Source: an uncultured Duncaniella sp.
Lineage (GTDB): Bacteria; Bacteroidota; Bacteroidia; Bacteroidales; Muribaculaceae
NCBI GenBank assembly: GCA_910586665.1
Contig: CAJUIX010000009.1
Location: 1 to 64,000 of the forward strand
DNA length: 64,000 nucleotides
Reading direction: 5' to 3'
How positions within the stretch are numbered: position 1 is the stretch's first letter; each line of letters opens with the position of its first letter. A program made the position numbers and the translations under genes. Under the pieces are notes generated by a model. It was not told where the DNA came from. It made no database searches and saw nothing but the letters and a program-made list of their open reading frames with translations. Shown here in pieces: positions 40,922-49,449 of the stretch.

Positions 40922-42625
40922 GTGTTTAAAAATCAACCTTCGGGTCTCTATGTGCTTGCGCTTGCCAACACCGGGGAGCGCTTCGGCTACTATACGATGC
41001 TCGCAATCTTCCTGCTCTTCTTGCAAGCCAAATTCGGCCTTGACTCCACGGTGTCGGGTCAGATTTATGCCGGATTCCTGGCTTTGGTCTACTTCATGCC
41101 CCTCGTAGGCGGCTGGGTAGCCGACAAGTGGAGTTTTTCAAAATGCGTGGTGACGGGTCTCGCCGTCATGTTTGTCGGCTACCTTGTCATGGCTGTCCCG
41201 ACCGACATCCGCAGCACTTCCTCGCTCATCATCCTCTGTGCGGCCCTCGTCCTCATCTCCTGCGGGACGGGACTTTTCAAAGGCAACCTCCAGGTGATGG
41301 TCGGAGACCTCTACAACGAGCCTCGCTACAGCGGCCAGCGCGACGCCGCCTTCTCGCTCTTCTACATGGCCATCAACATCGGCTCCATGTTCGCCCCTAT
41401 GGCTGCGACAGCGATGTGCAACATGGCTCTGAAGGCCAAGGGACTCACATACGTCGCTTCCCTCCCCGAAATCTGCAACCGCTTCCTCGACGGGGATGAA
41501 AACGGCGCAGAACTCATCGCCGTCGCCTCTGAAAACGGTATGGATGCCGGAGCTGACCTCGCCGCCTTTGCCGGAGAGTATATCTCGACCCTCTCCACCG
41601 GCTACAGCTATGCTTTTGCCGTGGCCTGCGTCTCACTCATCGTCAGCTTCATCATCTACTTTGCCGGCCGTCGCACCTACGCCCACATCCTGACCGACAA
41701 GAAGGCTCCCGGTGCAGTGAAGACTGCCGCCTCCGCCGGCCCCGAGCTATCTCCCTCACAGACAAAGCAGCGCGTAGTGGCCCTGCTTCTCGTCTTCGCC
41801 GTGGTCATCTTCTTCTGGATGGTCTTCCACCAGAACGGAGCGACACTCACCGAGTTTGCCAAGAGCTGCACCTCTCCCGAGGCTGACGGATGGACCCGCA
41901 TCGGCTTCAATGTGTGGGCGCTCACAGCAATTGCCGTCGGTGTCTACGCCCTCTTCAACTTCTTCCAGGCGGATGGTCTTGCGAGCCGCCTCATTTCCAT
42001 ACTGATTCTCGCTGCGGTCGCCGGCGCGCTTGTCTATTTTTATAAATCGACCCCCGCTCCCCTCACGGGCATACAGCCGCAGCAGTACCAGCAGTTCAAT
42101 CCCTTCTACGTCGTGGCCCTCACACCCTTCTCTCTCGCCATTTTCGGCTGGCTCGCCAAGCGTAAGGCAGAGCCGTCGGCCCCGCGCAAGATTGGCTACG
42201 GCATGCTCATGGCCGCTGTCGCCTACACTGTGATGCTCGTTGGCTCCCTGTCGGTTGTCGGCACGAGTGCCTCGGTGTCGCCCAACTGGCTTATATCTAC
42301 CTATCTCCTTCTGACCTTTGCCGAGCTGCTCCTATCGCCGATGGGCATCAGCTTCGTCAGCAAGGTGGCTCCTCCGAAGCTTAAAGGCTCGATGATGGGC
42401 GGATGGTTCGCGGCTACGGCTGTCGGCAACTATCTCGTGTCCATTCCGATGCTCCTTTGGGGTAAAATCCCGACAGCGCTGCTGTGGGGAATACTTGTGG
42501 CTATCTGCCTTGTGTCGGCTGCCTTCATCTTCTCTATTATGAGGAAGCTCGAGGCCGCCACGGCCGACAGTCCCGCCCCGGTGGATGCCGACAAGCTTGA
42601 GACCGTCGAGGACGACGCAATCTGA
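40922..42625 (+). CDS. Proton-dependent oligopeptide transporter (POT/PTR family), second copy
   Basis: A 567-residue paralogue of the transporter at 39245-40771. It begins with GTG at 40922, giving (M)FKNQPSGLYVLALANTGERFGYYTMLAIFLLFLQAKFG, so the hallmark GERFGYY helix is intact. It shares the FKGNLQVMVGDLYNEPRYSGQRD stretch. It is longer because of an extended periplasmic loop and a 60-residue acidic tail (SPAPVDADKLETVEDDAI). Same role, peptide import; possibly a different size or charge preference. No separate promoter box was recognised between the paralogues. Confidence 0.92.
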   Translation: MFKNQPSGLYVLALANTGERFGYYTMLAIFLLFLQAKFGLDSTVSGQIYAGFLALVYFMPLVGGWVADKWSFSKCVVTGLAVMFVGYLVMAVPTDIRSTSSLIILCAALVLISCGTGLFKGNLQVMVGDLYNEPRYSGQRDAAFSLFYMAINIGSMFAPMAATAMCNMALKAKGLTYVASLPEICNRFLDGDENGAELIAVASENGMDAGADLAAFAGEYISTLSTGYSYAFAVACVSLIVSFIIYFAGRRTYAHILTDKKAPGAVKTAASAGPELSPSQTKQRVVALLLVFAVVIFFWMVFHQNGATLTEFAKSCTSPEADGWTRIGFNVWALTAIAVGVYALFNFFQADGLASRLISILILAAVAGALVYFYKSTPAPLTGIQPQQYQQFNPFYVVALTPFSLAIFGWLAKRKAEPSAPRKIGYGMLMAAVAYTVMLVGSLSVVGTSASVSPNWLISTYLLLTFAELLLSPMGISFVSKVAPPKLKGSMMGGWFAATAVGNYLVSIPMLLWGKIPTALLWGILVAICLVSAAFIFSIMRKLEAATADSPAPVDADKLETVEDDAI

Positions 42626-42633
42626 TATTATAT

Positions 42634-42734
42634 CCGTCTGTAGGGACGCTGCGTGCGGCGTATGCCGGATTGAATACATTTAGGTATTAGTGAATTCCAT
42701 TTGGCATACGCCGCACGCGGCGTCCCTACAGACG
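42634..42734. repeat. REP-like inverted pair with extended GGCGTATGCC arm
   Basis: A forward unit (42634-42666) and an inverted unit (42703-42734) share arms of about 32 bp with one mismatch. The head TGTAGGGACG is kept, but the distal part reads GCGGCGTATGCC, so a different core is attached. A single inverted unit of this subtype lies at 48337-48364. Confidence 0.8.
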
Positions 42735-42839
42735 ATTGTTTTTCCTAATGTCAGTCTTAATAACTAATCCTTTAACGTCTATTTAATGCTTTTAGGGTGT
42801 TTTTTGAATGGCTTGTTTCCGTATACAGTCGATTTTTAG

Positions 42840-42847
42840 TAATTTTG
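42840..42847 (+). promoter_or_regulatory. -7 promoter box for the NhaC gene
   Basis: TAATTTTG, 75 bases before the TTG start at 42922. Confidence 0.5.
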
Positions 42848-42921
42848 TGCTGCAAAACCGACGGATGTCGGCATGAAATGCAAATGTCCACATAGTAAAC
42901 TCCCCATAAATTCCAAGATAA

Positions 42922-44358
42922 TTGAACAAGCACAGTATTTTCGGAGAGCGCAACCTGCCCTCGCTTGCCATATCGCTGATTCCATTTTCATTTCTCATAC
43001 TGACCCTCGTCCTGGTCATTGTATTCCGCGGAGCCGATGCCGTCTCCGAGCTTGGTCCCTGGATTCTGCTGTCCTCGGCTGCCATTGCCTACGGGCTTGC
43101 ACGAATCGGAGGCGTTGCCACCCCCCGCGGCCTGGCTGTCGGCACCCGGCGCAGTGCCATGCAGATTCTCCCGGCTATACCCATATTGATATGTATCGCC
43201 ATAGTGGCCACCACATGGATGCTCTCGGGCGTGGTGCCGACACTCATATCCTACGGACTCCACATACTGTCGCCGAAGCTGTTCCTTATGATTGCCTGCA
43301 TGGTCTGCTCGGTGATTTCTGTCATGACTGGCAGCTCGTGGACCACCATTGCCACCATTGGTGTCGCCTTCATGGGCATAGGGCAGGTACTCGGCTATAG
43401 TGATCCCTGGATTGCCGGAGCGATTATTTCGGGCGCCTATTTCGGCGACAAAGTGTCACCGCTGAGCGACACTACCGTGGTCGCATCCTCGACTGCCGGC
43501 GTCGACCTCTTCACCCACATACGCTATCTCGTCATCACCACCGTCCCGGCCATGCTGATAGCCCTCGGCGTCTATTTCTTAGTCGGCGTCTACACCCCGC
43601 TCGAGACCTCCCCTGAGTCCACCCCTATACTCCACGCTCTCGAGACCACCTTCAACCTCTCACCCTGGACCCTCTCGGTCCCCGTGCTGACTATGGTTAT
43701 GATAGCTCTGCGCATCCCCACCCTGATAGTTCTTTTCGTGGCAGGCCTTCTCGGCGTGGTCGGCATCTTCGTGTTCCAGCCGCAGCTCTCTATGGGCTTC
43801 GGCGCCACTCTCGACGCAGTGTGGAGCGGCTCGAAGCTCCTCACGGGCAATCATGCCCTCGACGAGCTTGTGGGCACCGGCGGCATCCTCGGGATGCTCC
43901 CGACAATCTTCCTTGTCCTCAGCGCAATGGTGTTCGGTTCGGTTATGATCGGCACCGGGATGCTCGCAAAGCTCACCGACTCCTTCACCCGCCGCCTGCG
44001 CAGCCGCACAGGGATTGTCAGCGCTACAGTGGCCAGCGGTCTGACTATGAACTGCGCCACGGCCGACCAGTATCTCGCCCTTATAATCACCGGCAACATG
44101 TATCGTTCCCTCTACCGGCGCAACGGTCTGGAGCCGCGGCTGCTCAGCCGCTCTATGGAGGATTCGATTTCCGTCACCTCCGTCCTCGTCCCCTGGAATT
44201 CCTGCGGTCTCACGCAGTCGACTGTCCTCGGCGTCAGCACTCTCGTCTACCTGCCTTGTTGTATCTTCAACATCATGACGCCGCTGATGAGCATACTCAT
44301 GGCCCGCATCGGCTTCAGGATTCCAGAAGTGCCGCGCCGCATGCCGGCCTACGGCTGA
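42922..44358 (+). CDS. Na+/H+ antiporter, NhaC family
   Basis: A 478-residue inner-membrane antiporter with about twelve helices. Conserved stretches include MTGSSWTTIATIGVAFMGIG and IISGAYFGDKVSPLSDTTVVASS (the NhaC signature with Asp residues in the ion path), and NCATADQYLALIITGNMYRSLY near the C-terminus. It exchanges sodium for protons and helps control pH and sodium. It starts with TTG at 42922 (NKHSIFGERNLPSLAISLIPFSFLIL follows); no in-frame ATG gives the first helix. The gene ends 55 bases from the convergent TPR/HTH sensor gene. Confidence 0.88.
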   Translation: MNKHSIFGERNLPSLAISLIPFSFLILTLVLVIVFRGADAVSELGPWILLSSAAIAYGLARIGGVATPRGLAVGTRRSAMQILPAIPILICIAIVATTWMLSGVVPTLISYGLHILSPKLFLMIACMVCSVISVMTGSSWTTIATIGVAFMGIGQVLGYSDPWIAGAIISGAYFGDKVSPLSDTTVVASSTAGVDLFTHIRYLVITTVPAMLIALGVYFLVGVYTPLETSPESTPILHALETTFNLSPWTLSVPVLTMVMIALRIPTLIVLFVAGLLGVVGIFVFQPQLSMGFGATLDAVWSGSKLLTGNHALDELVGTGGILGMLPTIFLVLSAMVFGSVMIGTGMLAKLTDSFTRRLRSRTGIVSATVASGLTMNCATADQYLALIITGNMYRSLYRRNGLEPRLLSRSMEDSISVTSVLVPWNSCGLTQSTVLGVSTLVYLPCCIFNIMTPLMSILMARIGFRIPEVPRRMPAYG

Positions 44359-44413
44359 TTTACTCCGGGCGGTGCTCCTCTGCGCTGGGTTTAAGTCGCT
44401 GGGTTATAGTTAT

Positions 44414-45967
44414 TTACCCCCCCCTAATAGCGCATATAAACTCGTCGAGGTCGGTTTCTTTCGTCAGTCCGAGGCGAGTGCGGATGCGGTAGCGGGCTGT
44501 GTTGACGCTCATGCGCGTGATGCCGAGGCATTTGGCTATCTCCTCGTTGGTCTGGCGCATATAGATGAGCATACACAAGACTTCGTCGTTTGCGGTCAGT
44601 TTGGAGCTCTTCTCTTTGAGCGAGGGGATAAAGTTAGGATACAGTGTTTCGAAAAGTCTTCTGAATTTTCCCTCTTCATCAGATTTTAATAGAGAAGGCG
44701 ATAGCTGCGAGGCTGCATTTTCAACCTTTTCGGTATTGATTTCATCGACGAGTGTCTCTATGCGCGAATTAAGTTCTTGATGGCTGTTCTGAAGCTCCTC
44801 GATGTAGCGTGTGAGCTCGAGTCGCTTGCGGCGGTGTAGGCGGTTGCGCCTGACGGCATAGATAATCGAGGCTGCCACGGCGGCGACAGCCAGCAGAGTC
44901 AGGACGCTCATTATTATGAATTTCTGCCGGGCCACGGTCAGTTCCAGGTCGAGCATCTGATTCTCCCTCTCCTTTGTCGAGGCACGGTAGCGGATGTCGG
45001 CGGCTATCGCGGCGTTGAGTTTCTCCGCTCCCGCCACCGAGTCGGCCATCTCCTTATATCTCGGATAGAGCTGTGCCATGCGCTCATAATTCTTATCCTG
45101 CGCATAGATTTTCATGAGTATCTCGCTCCCCCAGTAGACTGACTCGGTCCATTTCTGTTCCTTATATTCCATCATGGCTTTCTCCATGAGCGCTATTCCC
45201 CTGTCCTTTTGTCCTTTCAGCCAATAGCCGTAGCCGAGGATGAATTTCTCGGTGGTGATATATTCTTTGGTTCTATTGTTCTTTATCAGATTTTCTACCA
45301 CCTCTATCTGTCTGTCTATAGAGTCGGGATAGCGTTCATGCTTCTCTATTATATGGCATGCACGGTCCAACACCACGCTGTGGATGAGTTTTGATTTATA
45401 ATCCTGGTCCTCCTCGATTTCGCCAGTTACGTTGATTGCTTTCTGAAAATAGTAGAATGTTGAATCTGCCGGCATATCCTTCGACAGCGTCGCTCTCATC
45501 CTGTAGAGGTCGCATAGTAGCGTCGGCCTTGTCTCCCTGGCGATTTCAATTGCTTTCATGTTAGCCTCCATAGCCTTGTCGTAAAGTCCGAATCGGTGAT
45601 AGAGGGTGGCGAGGTTGCCGAAGAGGAAGGCGTCGCCGTGGCCGTCCTTCTCTTTGTTGGCCGCGCTGATGTCGGCAGCCTCCTGAAGATACTCGGCAGC
45701 CTTCACATAATCGCTCGTACGCATATAGAAATAGCCCATTTGCGAGAGCACGCTCACGGGGTTTTCCTTGCTGCGTCCCTCGCGAAGCTCCTGCACGGCT
45801 TTCTGCTGCATGGCTATATATTCGTCGGCGGGAGCGCCGTCGCGTCGCAGGTCGCTCGCCTGTTTGTGATATGAAACTTTCGGAGTTTCCACGCTCTCCT
45901 TGTCATGGCTGCATGCGCTGATGAGCAGGAGCAGGGCGATGCAGAGGGCGCTCTTGATGTCGTTCAT
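44414..45967 (-). CDS. Membrane-anchored TPR sensor with cytoplasmic LuxR-type DNA-binding domain
   Basis: A 517-residue one-protein signalling system. A lipoprotein-like signal (MNDIKSALCIALLLLISAC, Cys19) precedes about six tetratricopeptide units (50-330, including SVLSQMGYFYMRTSDYVKAAEYLQEAADIS and FGNLATLYHRFGLYDKAMEANMKAIEIA). A membrane helix follows at about 352-375, then a coiled coil (RLELTRYIEELQNSHQELNSRIETLVDEIN) and a C-terminal LuxR/GerE-like helix-turn-helix (LTANDEVLCMLIYMRQTNEEIAKCLGITRMSVNTARYRIRTRLGL). This domain order is common in Bacteroidetes, where the periplasmic repeats are thought to sense stress or peptides. Its own promoter lies upstream, and the micro-gene at 46114-46342 is divergent from it. 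Confidence 0.88.
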   Translation of the reverse strand: MNDIKSALCIALLLLISACSHDKESVETPKVSYHKQASDLRRDGAPADEYIAMQQKAVQELREGRSKENPVSVLSQMGYFYMRTSDYVKAAEYLQEAADISAANKEKDGHGDAFLFGNLATLYHRFGLYDKAMEANMKAIEIARETRPTLLCDLYRMRATLSKDMPADSTFYYFQKAINVTGEIEEDQDYKSKLIHSVVLDRACHIIEKHERYPDSIDRQIEVVENLIKNNRTKEYITTEKFILGYGYWLKGQKDRGIALMEKAMMEYKEQKWTESVYWGSEILMKIYAQDKNYERMAQLYPRYKEMADSVAGAEKLNAAIAADIRYRASTKERENQMLDLELTVARQKFIIMSVLTLLAVAAVAASIIYAVRRNRLHRRKRLELTRYIEELQNSHQELNSRIETLVDEINTEKVENAASQLSPSLLKSDEEGKFRRLFETLYPNFIPSLKEKSSKLTANDEVLCMLIYMRQTNEEIAKCLGITRMSVNTARYRIRTRLGLTKETDLDEFICAIRGG

Positions 45968-46018
45968 TAATATAGACGGATGTTAGGAAGATATAGATTG
46001 GTTATAGAATTAATAGTG

Positions 46019-46026
46019 CAAATATA
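46019..46026 (-). promoter_or_regulatory. -7 promoter box for the TPR/HTH sensor gene
   Basis: The minus strand reads TATATTTG, 51 bases before the ATG at 45967. Confidence 0.6.
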
Positions 46027-46113
46027 ATGCTTTTATCCGCTTATAATGTGTGTATTGCGGTGTATTTTGCAGAAATCTATAGATTGTCTATAGCAGAATT
46101 CACGCAGGGATGT

Positions 46114-46121
46114 TAAATTTG
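46114..46121 (+). promoter_or_regulatory. -7 promoter box for the micro-gene
   Basis: TAAATTTG, 28 bases before the ATG at 46150. No clear -33 element at the ideal spacing. Confidence 0.5.
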
Positions 46122-46149
46122 CGGTATAATCCTTAACTACAAAACCGAC

Positions 46150-46317
46150 ATGAGAAAAATACTGACTATCGCTGCAATTTTTCTACTAATGATGTATCCG
46201 ATACAAGCGTAGGAAAAGCGAAGATCAAAGACACTGTTTTCAAAAGAGCATTACAAAAACTGTAAGCCTACTGACTTAGAACCTAAGCTTTCTTACAAAA
46301 GGCAGGGCCGCATCTGA
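46150..46317 (+). pseudogene. Micro-gene: signal-peptide-only ORF, possibly truncated by UAG
   Basis: ATG at 46150 encodes MRKILTIAAIFLLMMYPIQA, a textbook signal peptide ending in an A-x-A-like site, and then TAG (46210-46212). The same frame continues open for 34 codons (EKRRSKTLFSKEHYKNC and more) to a TGA at 46315. It has its own promoter box and a very strong terminator, so the unit at about 46125-46342 is a complete small transcription unit. It may be a small secreted peptide inactivated by a nonsense change, a deliberately short peptide, or a small RNA. It stands between the TPR sensor (divergent) and ferritin (convergent) in the 444-base gap 45968-46411. Confidence 0.35.
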
Positions 46318-46342
46318 GATTGATGCGGCCCTGATATTTTTT
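46303..46342 (+). terminator. Very strong terminator of the micro-gene
   Basis: CAGGGCCGCATC (46303-46314) pairs perfectly with GATGCGGCCCTG (46322-46333), with a 7-base loop and ATATTTTTT after it. Confidence 0.85.
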
Positions 46343-46387
46343 CGGGACTGTCGCATGAGCGACATTCAGCCTGGTCATTCGTGGTTG

Positions 46388-46410
46388 CATGGACGCTGCA
46401 CACAGCGTCG
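46388..46410. repeat. Degenerate single REP-like unit at the ferritin 3-prime end
   Basis: CATGGACGCTGCACACAGCGTCGG resembles the palindromic core of the TGTAGGGACG family but has lost the constant head. It ends one base before the ferritin stop codon. Confidence 0.45.
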
Positions 46411-46411
46411 G

Positions 46412-46927
46412 TTATTCGCCAAGTGCTGCGGGTGCGTTGTAGACGCGGCTGCCGAGCTCCTGGTCGAGCATGTAGAGGCCCATGCCGTTGTCACCGATGA
46501 GGGTGAACTTGTCGATAAGCGTGCGGCAGTTGTCCTCCTCCTCGACCTGCTCGCTGACAAACCAGTTGAGGCGGTCGCGGGTGGCGTAGTCATGTTCTGC
46601 CTCTGCGAGGGCGTAGAGGTTGTTGATGAGGGCGGTCACCTTCTTCTCATGCTCGAGAGTGTCCTTGAAGGCTGCGAGGGGTGATTCCCAGCTGGTCGGG
46701 ACGGCGTCGATGGCTTTGAGCGCCACGCGGCCTCCGCGCTGGTTGATGTAGTTCATGAAGATGGTGGCGTGGGCCTGCTCCTCCTGAAATTGGATTTTGA
46801 ACCAGTTGGCGATGCCGGGCATACCCTCGGCTTCAAAGTGGAGTCCCATTGAGAGATAGAGATAGGCGCTCCAAAGTTCGGCATTGATCTGCTCGTTGAG
46901 GGCGTCCTGGATTTTGTTGCTTAACAT
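46412..46927 (-). CDS. ftnA: Non-haem ferritin
   Basis: A 171-residue bacterial ferritin. The four-helix bundle carries the di-iron ligands: Glu17 (NEQINAELWSAYLYLS), Glu49-Glu50 and His53 (QFQEEQAHATIF), Glu94 and later Glu residues (EHEKKVTALIN ... EQVEEEDNCRTL). There is no haem-binding Met signature, so FtnA and not bacterioferritin. It stores iron by oxidising Fe(II) in a 24-mer shell and protects against peroxide. Start ATG at 46927 with a promoter box 42 bases upstream. A degenerate REP-like unit abuts the stop codon. Confidence 0.95.
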   Translation of the reverse strand: MLSNKIQDALNEQINAELWSAYLYLSMGLHFEAEGMPGIANWFKIQFQEEQAHATIFMNYINQRGGRVALKAIDAVPTSWESPLAAFKDTLEHEKKVTALINNLYALAEAEHDYATRDRLNWFVSEQVEEEDNCRTLIDKFTLIGDNGMGLYMLDQELGSRVYNAPAALGE

Positions 46928-46968
46928 AGAGTTGTATGTTTAGAATTGATAGATTGTTTTTTCAGACG

Positions 46969-46976
46969 CAAATGTA
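46969..46976 (-). promoter_or_regulatory. -7 promoter box for ferritin
   Basis: The minus strand reads TACATTTG, 42 bases before the ATG at 46927. It lies only 18 bases beyond the end of argH. Confidence 0.6.
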
Positions 46977-46993
46977 AGGTTTTTTTCAATACA

Positions 46994-48298
46994 TTATACC
47001 TCTGCGGGGTCGATTTTATCATATATTTTTTGGAATTTCATCGCTATTTCTGCGTTGCAGAGATTGTTGATAGAGCCGGCGTGGGTGTGGCTCACGCTGC
47101 GTACCGGGCTGTAGGTGCCGTCCTGCACCTCGAGTCCTACTTTTTTATACGCCTCGCGGAAGGGCATCCCCGCGAGCACGAGGCGGTTGACTTCCTCGAC
47201 GGTGAAGAGGTAGTCATAGCGCGTGTCTTCGATAATGTCGCGCTTCACGCGGATGTGCTGGAGCATGAAGTCGGCCATGTCGAGGCATGAGATCATCTCG
47301 GTGGTGGCCGGGAAGATGATGTCTTTGAGCAGCTGGAGGTCGCGGTTGTAGCCGAGTGGGAGGTTTGCGGTGAGGAGGGCTATCTCGTTCTGCACGGCCT
47401 GGAGGCGGTTGCACTTGCCACGCATTATTTCGAAGACGTCGGGGTTCTTCTTGTGGGGCATGATCGAGGAGCCGGTGGTCAGCTCGTCGGGGAAGGAGAC
47501 GAAGCCGAAGTTCTGACACATCCACATGCAGACGTCCATCGCAAGGTGGCCGAGCGTGGAGGCTATGGCGCTGATAGCCATAGAGGCGGCGCGCTCTGTC
47601 TTGCCGCGCGACATCTGTGCGGCCACGACGTTGTAGTGGAGCGTCTCGAAGCCGAGCAGGCGGGTGGTCATTTCGCGGTCGAGGGGGAAGGAGGAACCGT
47701 AGCCGGCAGCGGATCCGAGCGGGTTCTGGTTGGCGACGTTGTAGGCCGCGAGGAGCATCTGCATGTCGTCGACGAGCGACTCCGCATAGGCCCCGAACCA
47801 TAGGCCGAATGAGGAGGGCATGGCCACCTGGAGGTGGGTGTAGCCCGGCATGAGCACATCCTTATATTCCTCGCTGAGGAGCTGCAGGCGCGTGAAGAGG
47901 CGCTTGACGGCGCGGGCCATGAAGCGGAGCTCGTCGCGCATGAAGAGCTTGAGGTCCACGAGCACCTGGTCGTTGCGCGAGCGCCCGGAGTGGATTTTCT
48001 TGCCTATGTCGCCGAGCTTGGCGGTGAGCATGAACTCCACCTGCGAGTGGACATCCTCAACTCCCGGCTCTATCACGAATTCGCCCCGCTCTATTACCTC
48101 GGCAATCTCTCCGAGGGCTTTGAGCAGCTTCTCGAGTTCGTCGGAGGTCAGCAGACCGATGCTCTCGAGCATCTTGATGTGGGCCATAGAGCCTTGCACG
48201 TCGTAGCGGGCGAGGCGCAGGTCAAGCTCGCGGTCATTGCCGACGGTGAACTCCTCAATCATTTTGTCAGGCTCGAAGCCCTTGCTCCATAGTTTCAT
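46994..48298 (-). CDS. argH: Argininosuccinate lyase
   Basis: A 434-residue member of the fumarase/aspartase superfamily that splits argininosuccinate into arginine and fumarate, the last step of the pathway. Signature GSSIMPHKKNP at 276-286; other conserved parts are HSGRSRNDQ at 103-111, MPGYTHLQVAMP and NPLGSAAGYGSSFPLDR. It is shorter than the E. coli enzyme (457) but typical for Bacteroidales. It is the last gene of the eight-gene minus-strand arginine operon, 61 bases after argE, with a REP-like unit in between. Confidence 0.95.
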   Translation of the reverse strand: MKLWSKGFEPDKMIEEFTVGNDRELDLRLARYDVQGSMAHIKMLESIGLLTSDELEKLLKALGEIAEVIERGEFVIEPGVEDVHSQVEFMLTAKLGDIGKKIHSGRSRNDQVLVDLKLFMRDELRFMARAVKRLFTRLQLLSEEYKDVLMPGYTHLQVAMPSSFGLWFGAYAESLVDDMQMLLAAYNVANQNPLGSAAGYGSSFPLDREMTTRLLGFETLHYNVVAAQMSRGKTERAASMAISAIASTLGHLAMDVCMWMCQNFGFVSFPDELTTGSSIMPHKKNPDVFEIMRGKCNRLQAVQNEIALLTANLPLGYNRDLQLLKDIIFPATTEMISCLDMADFMLQHIRVKRDIIEDTRYDYLFTVEEVNRLVLAGMPFREAYKKVGLEVQDGTYSPVRSVSHTHAGSINNLCNAEIAMKFQKIYDKIDPAEV

Positions 48299-48336
48299 TT
48301 ATATCCTTGTTTTTGTGAATTTTAACATGTATTTTT

Positions 48337-48364
48337 GGCATACGCGGCACGCCGCGTCCCTACA
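48337..48364 (-). repeat. REP-like unit that supplies the argE stop codon
   Basis: Read on the minus strand, TGTAGGGACGCGGCGTGCCG continues as CGTATGCC, the subtype found at 42634-42734. The TAG of TGTAGGG is the stop codon of argE (48360-48362). The repeat therefore overlaps the gene end by a few bases. Confidence 0.75.
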
Positions 48365-49415
48365 ACCCCTGAATTAACTGTTTATAGACAGGTACGGCCT
48401 CGCGCAGCTCGCTTATAAGGACAAACTCGTCGGCCGAATGGCTGCGCGACGACTCTCCCGGCCCGATTTTCAGCGAGGGGAAGTCATACATGAGCGACAT
48501 GTCACTGGTGGTCGGGGAGACGAACAGTTCGCGCCCGAGTGCCTTCACACCTTTGGCAAGGGGATGGTCCTCGGAGATGACTGACGCGCGCACTCGGGTG
48601 GAGCGCGGGGTCAGGGTGGAGTACTTGACGGTTTCGCGGAGCAGCCTGACTGTCTCCTCGTTGCTGTAGGCGTCGGTGGTTCGGATGTCGACCACCCATT
48701 TGCACTCGTCGGGGATAGCATTGTGCTGCCAGCCGGCGTTAATCTGGGTGATGTTGATGCCTACAGGGCCGAGCACCTCGGATTCGGTGGGGAATCTGAA
48801 GGAGCGGACTGCCTCTATGTCGGCAATGGCACAGTAGATAGCGTTGACACCCTCGCCACGGGCTGCATGGCCGGTGACTCCGGGGGTCACGCAGTCGAGC
48901 ACCACCAATCCTCTCTCTGCTATGGCGCCGCGCATCCCCGTAGGTTCCCCGACAATGGCTGCCGCCGGCTTTATCCCCTCCTCGGCGAGGTGGGGGAGGA
49001 AGGCACGCATGCCGTTCTCCCCGCCGACTTCCTCCTCGGCTGTTATGGCAAGGAGCAGATTATAGGGCAGTGGGGCGTCGCGCAGCTCGAGGAAGACCTG
49101 CGTGAGCGCGGCTACGGAGGCTCCGGCGTCGTTGCTGCCGAGCCCGTAGAGCCTGTCCCCCTCGACTGTGGGCGAGTAGGGGTCACGGGTGTAGCTGGTC
49201 GCCGGTTTCACCGTGTCGTGGTGGGAGTTGAGCATCAGTGTCGGCCGCGAGAGGTCGAATGTCGGCGCCAGGGCGTAGACATTGTTACGGAAGCGGTGCG
49301 GGGCGGCACCTGCGCGCAGCAGGGTGTCGTAGATGAGTGTCGCCGTCCCCTCCTCCTCGCGTGAGCGGGAGGGGATAGCAATCATTGATTTCAGTAGCTC
49401 GACGGGGTCAAACAT
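48360..49415 (-). CDS. argE: N-acyl-ornithine/citrulline deacylase (M20 family)
   Basis: A 351-residue M20 zinc amidohydrolase. Metal-site motifs: LMLNSHHDTVKP (His and Asp), YGLGSNDAGASVAAL (Asp), AITAEEEVGGENGM (catalytic Glu) and VGEPTG, with a final His in RSHSADEF. In the pathway of Bacteroidetes the carbamoylated intermediate keeps its acyl group, so the natural substrate is probably N-acetyl- or N-succinyl-citrulline; that is inference from the neighbouring argF'. It lies 34 bases after argB. Its TAG stop lies inside a REP-like repeat. Confidence 0.9.
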   Translation of the reverse strand: MFDPVELLKSMIAIPSRSREEEGTATLIYDTLLRAGAAPHRFRNNVYALAPTFDLSRPTLMLNSHHDTVKPATSYTRDPYSPTVEGDRLYGLGSNDAGASVAALTQVFLELRDAPLPYNLLLAITAEEEVGGENGMRAFLPHLAEEGIKPAAAIVGEPTGMRGAIAERGLVVLDCVTPGVTGHAARGEGVNAIYCAIADIEAVRSFRFPTESEVLGPVGINITQINAGWQHNAIPDECKWVVDIRTTDAYSNEETVRLLRETVKYSTLTPRSTRVRASVISEDHPLAKGVKALGRELFVSPTTSDMSLMYDFPSLKIGPGESSRSHSADEFVLISELREAVPVYKQLIQGL

Positions 49416-49449
49416 TGGTGCTCCTTATGTATTATTGTATGAACCGACC

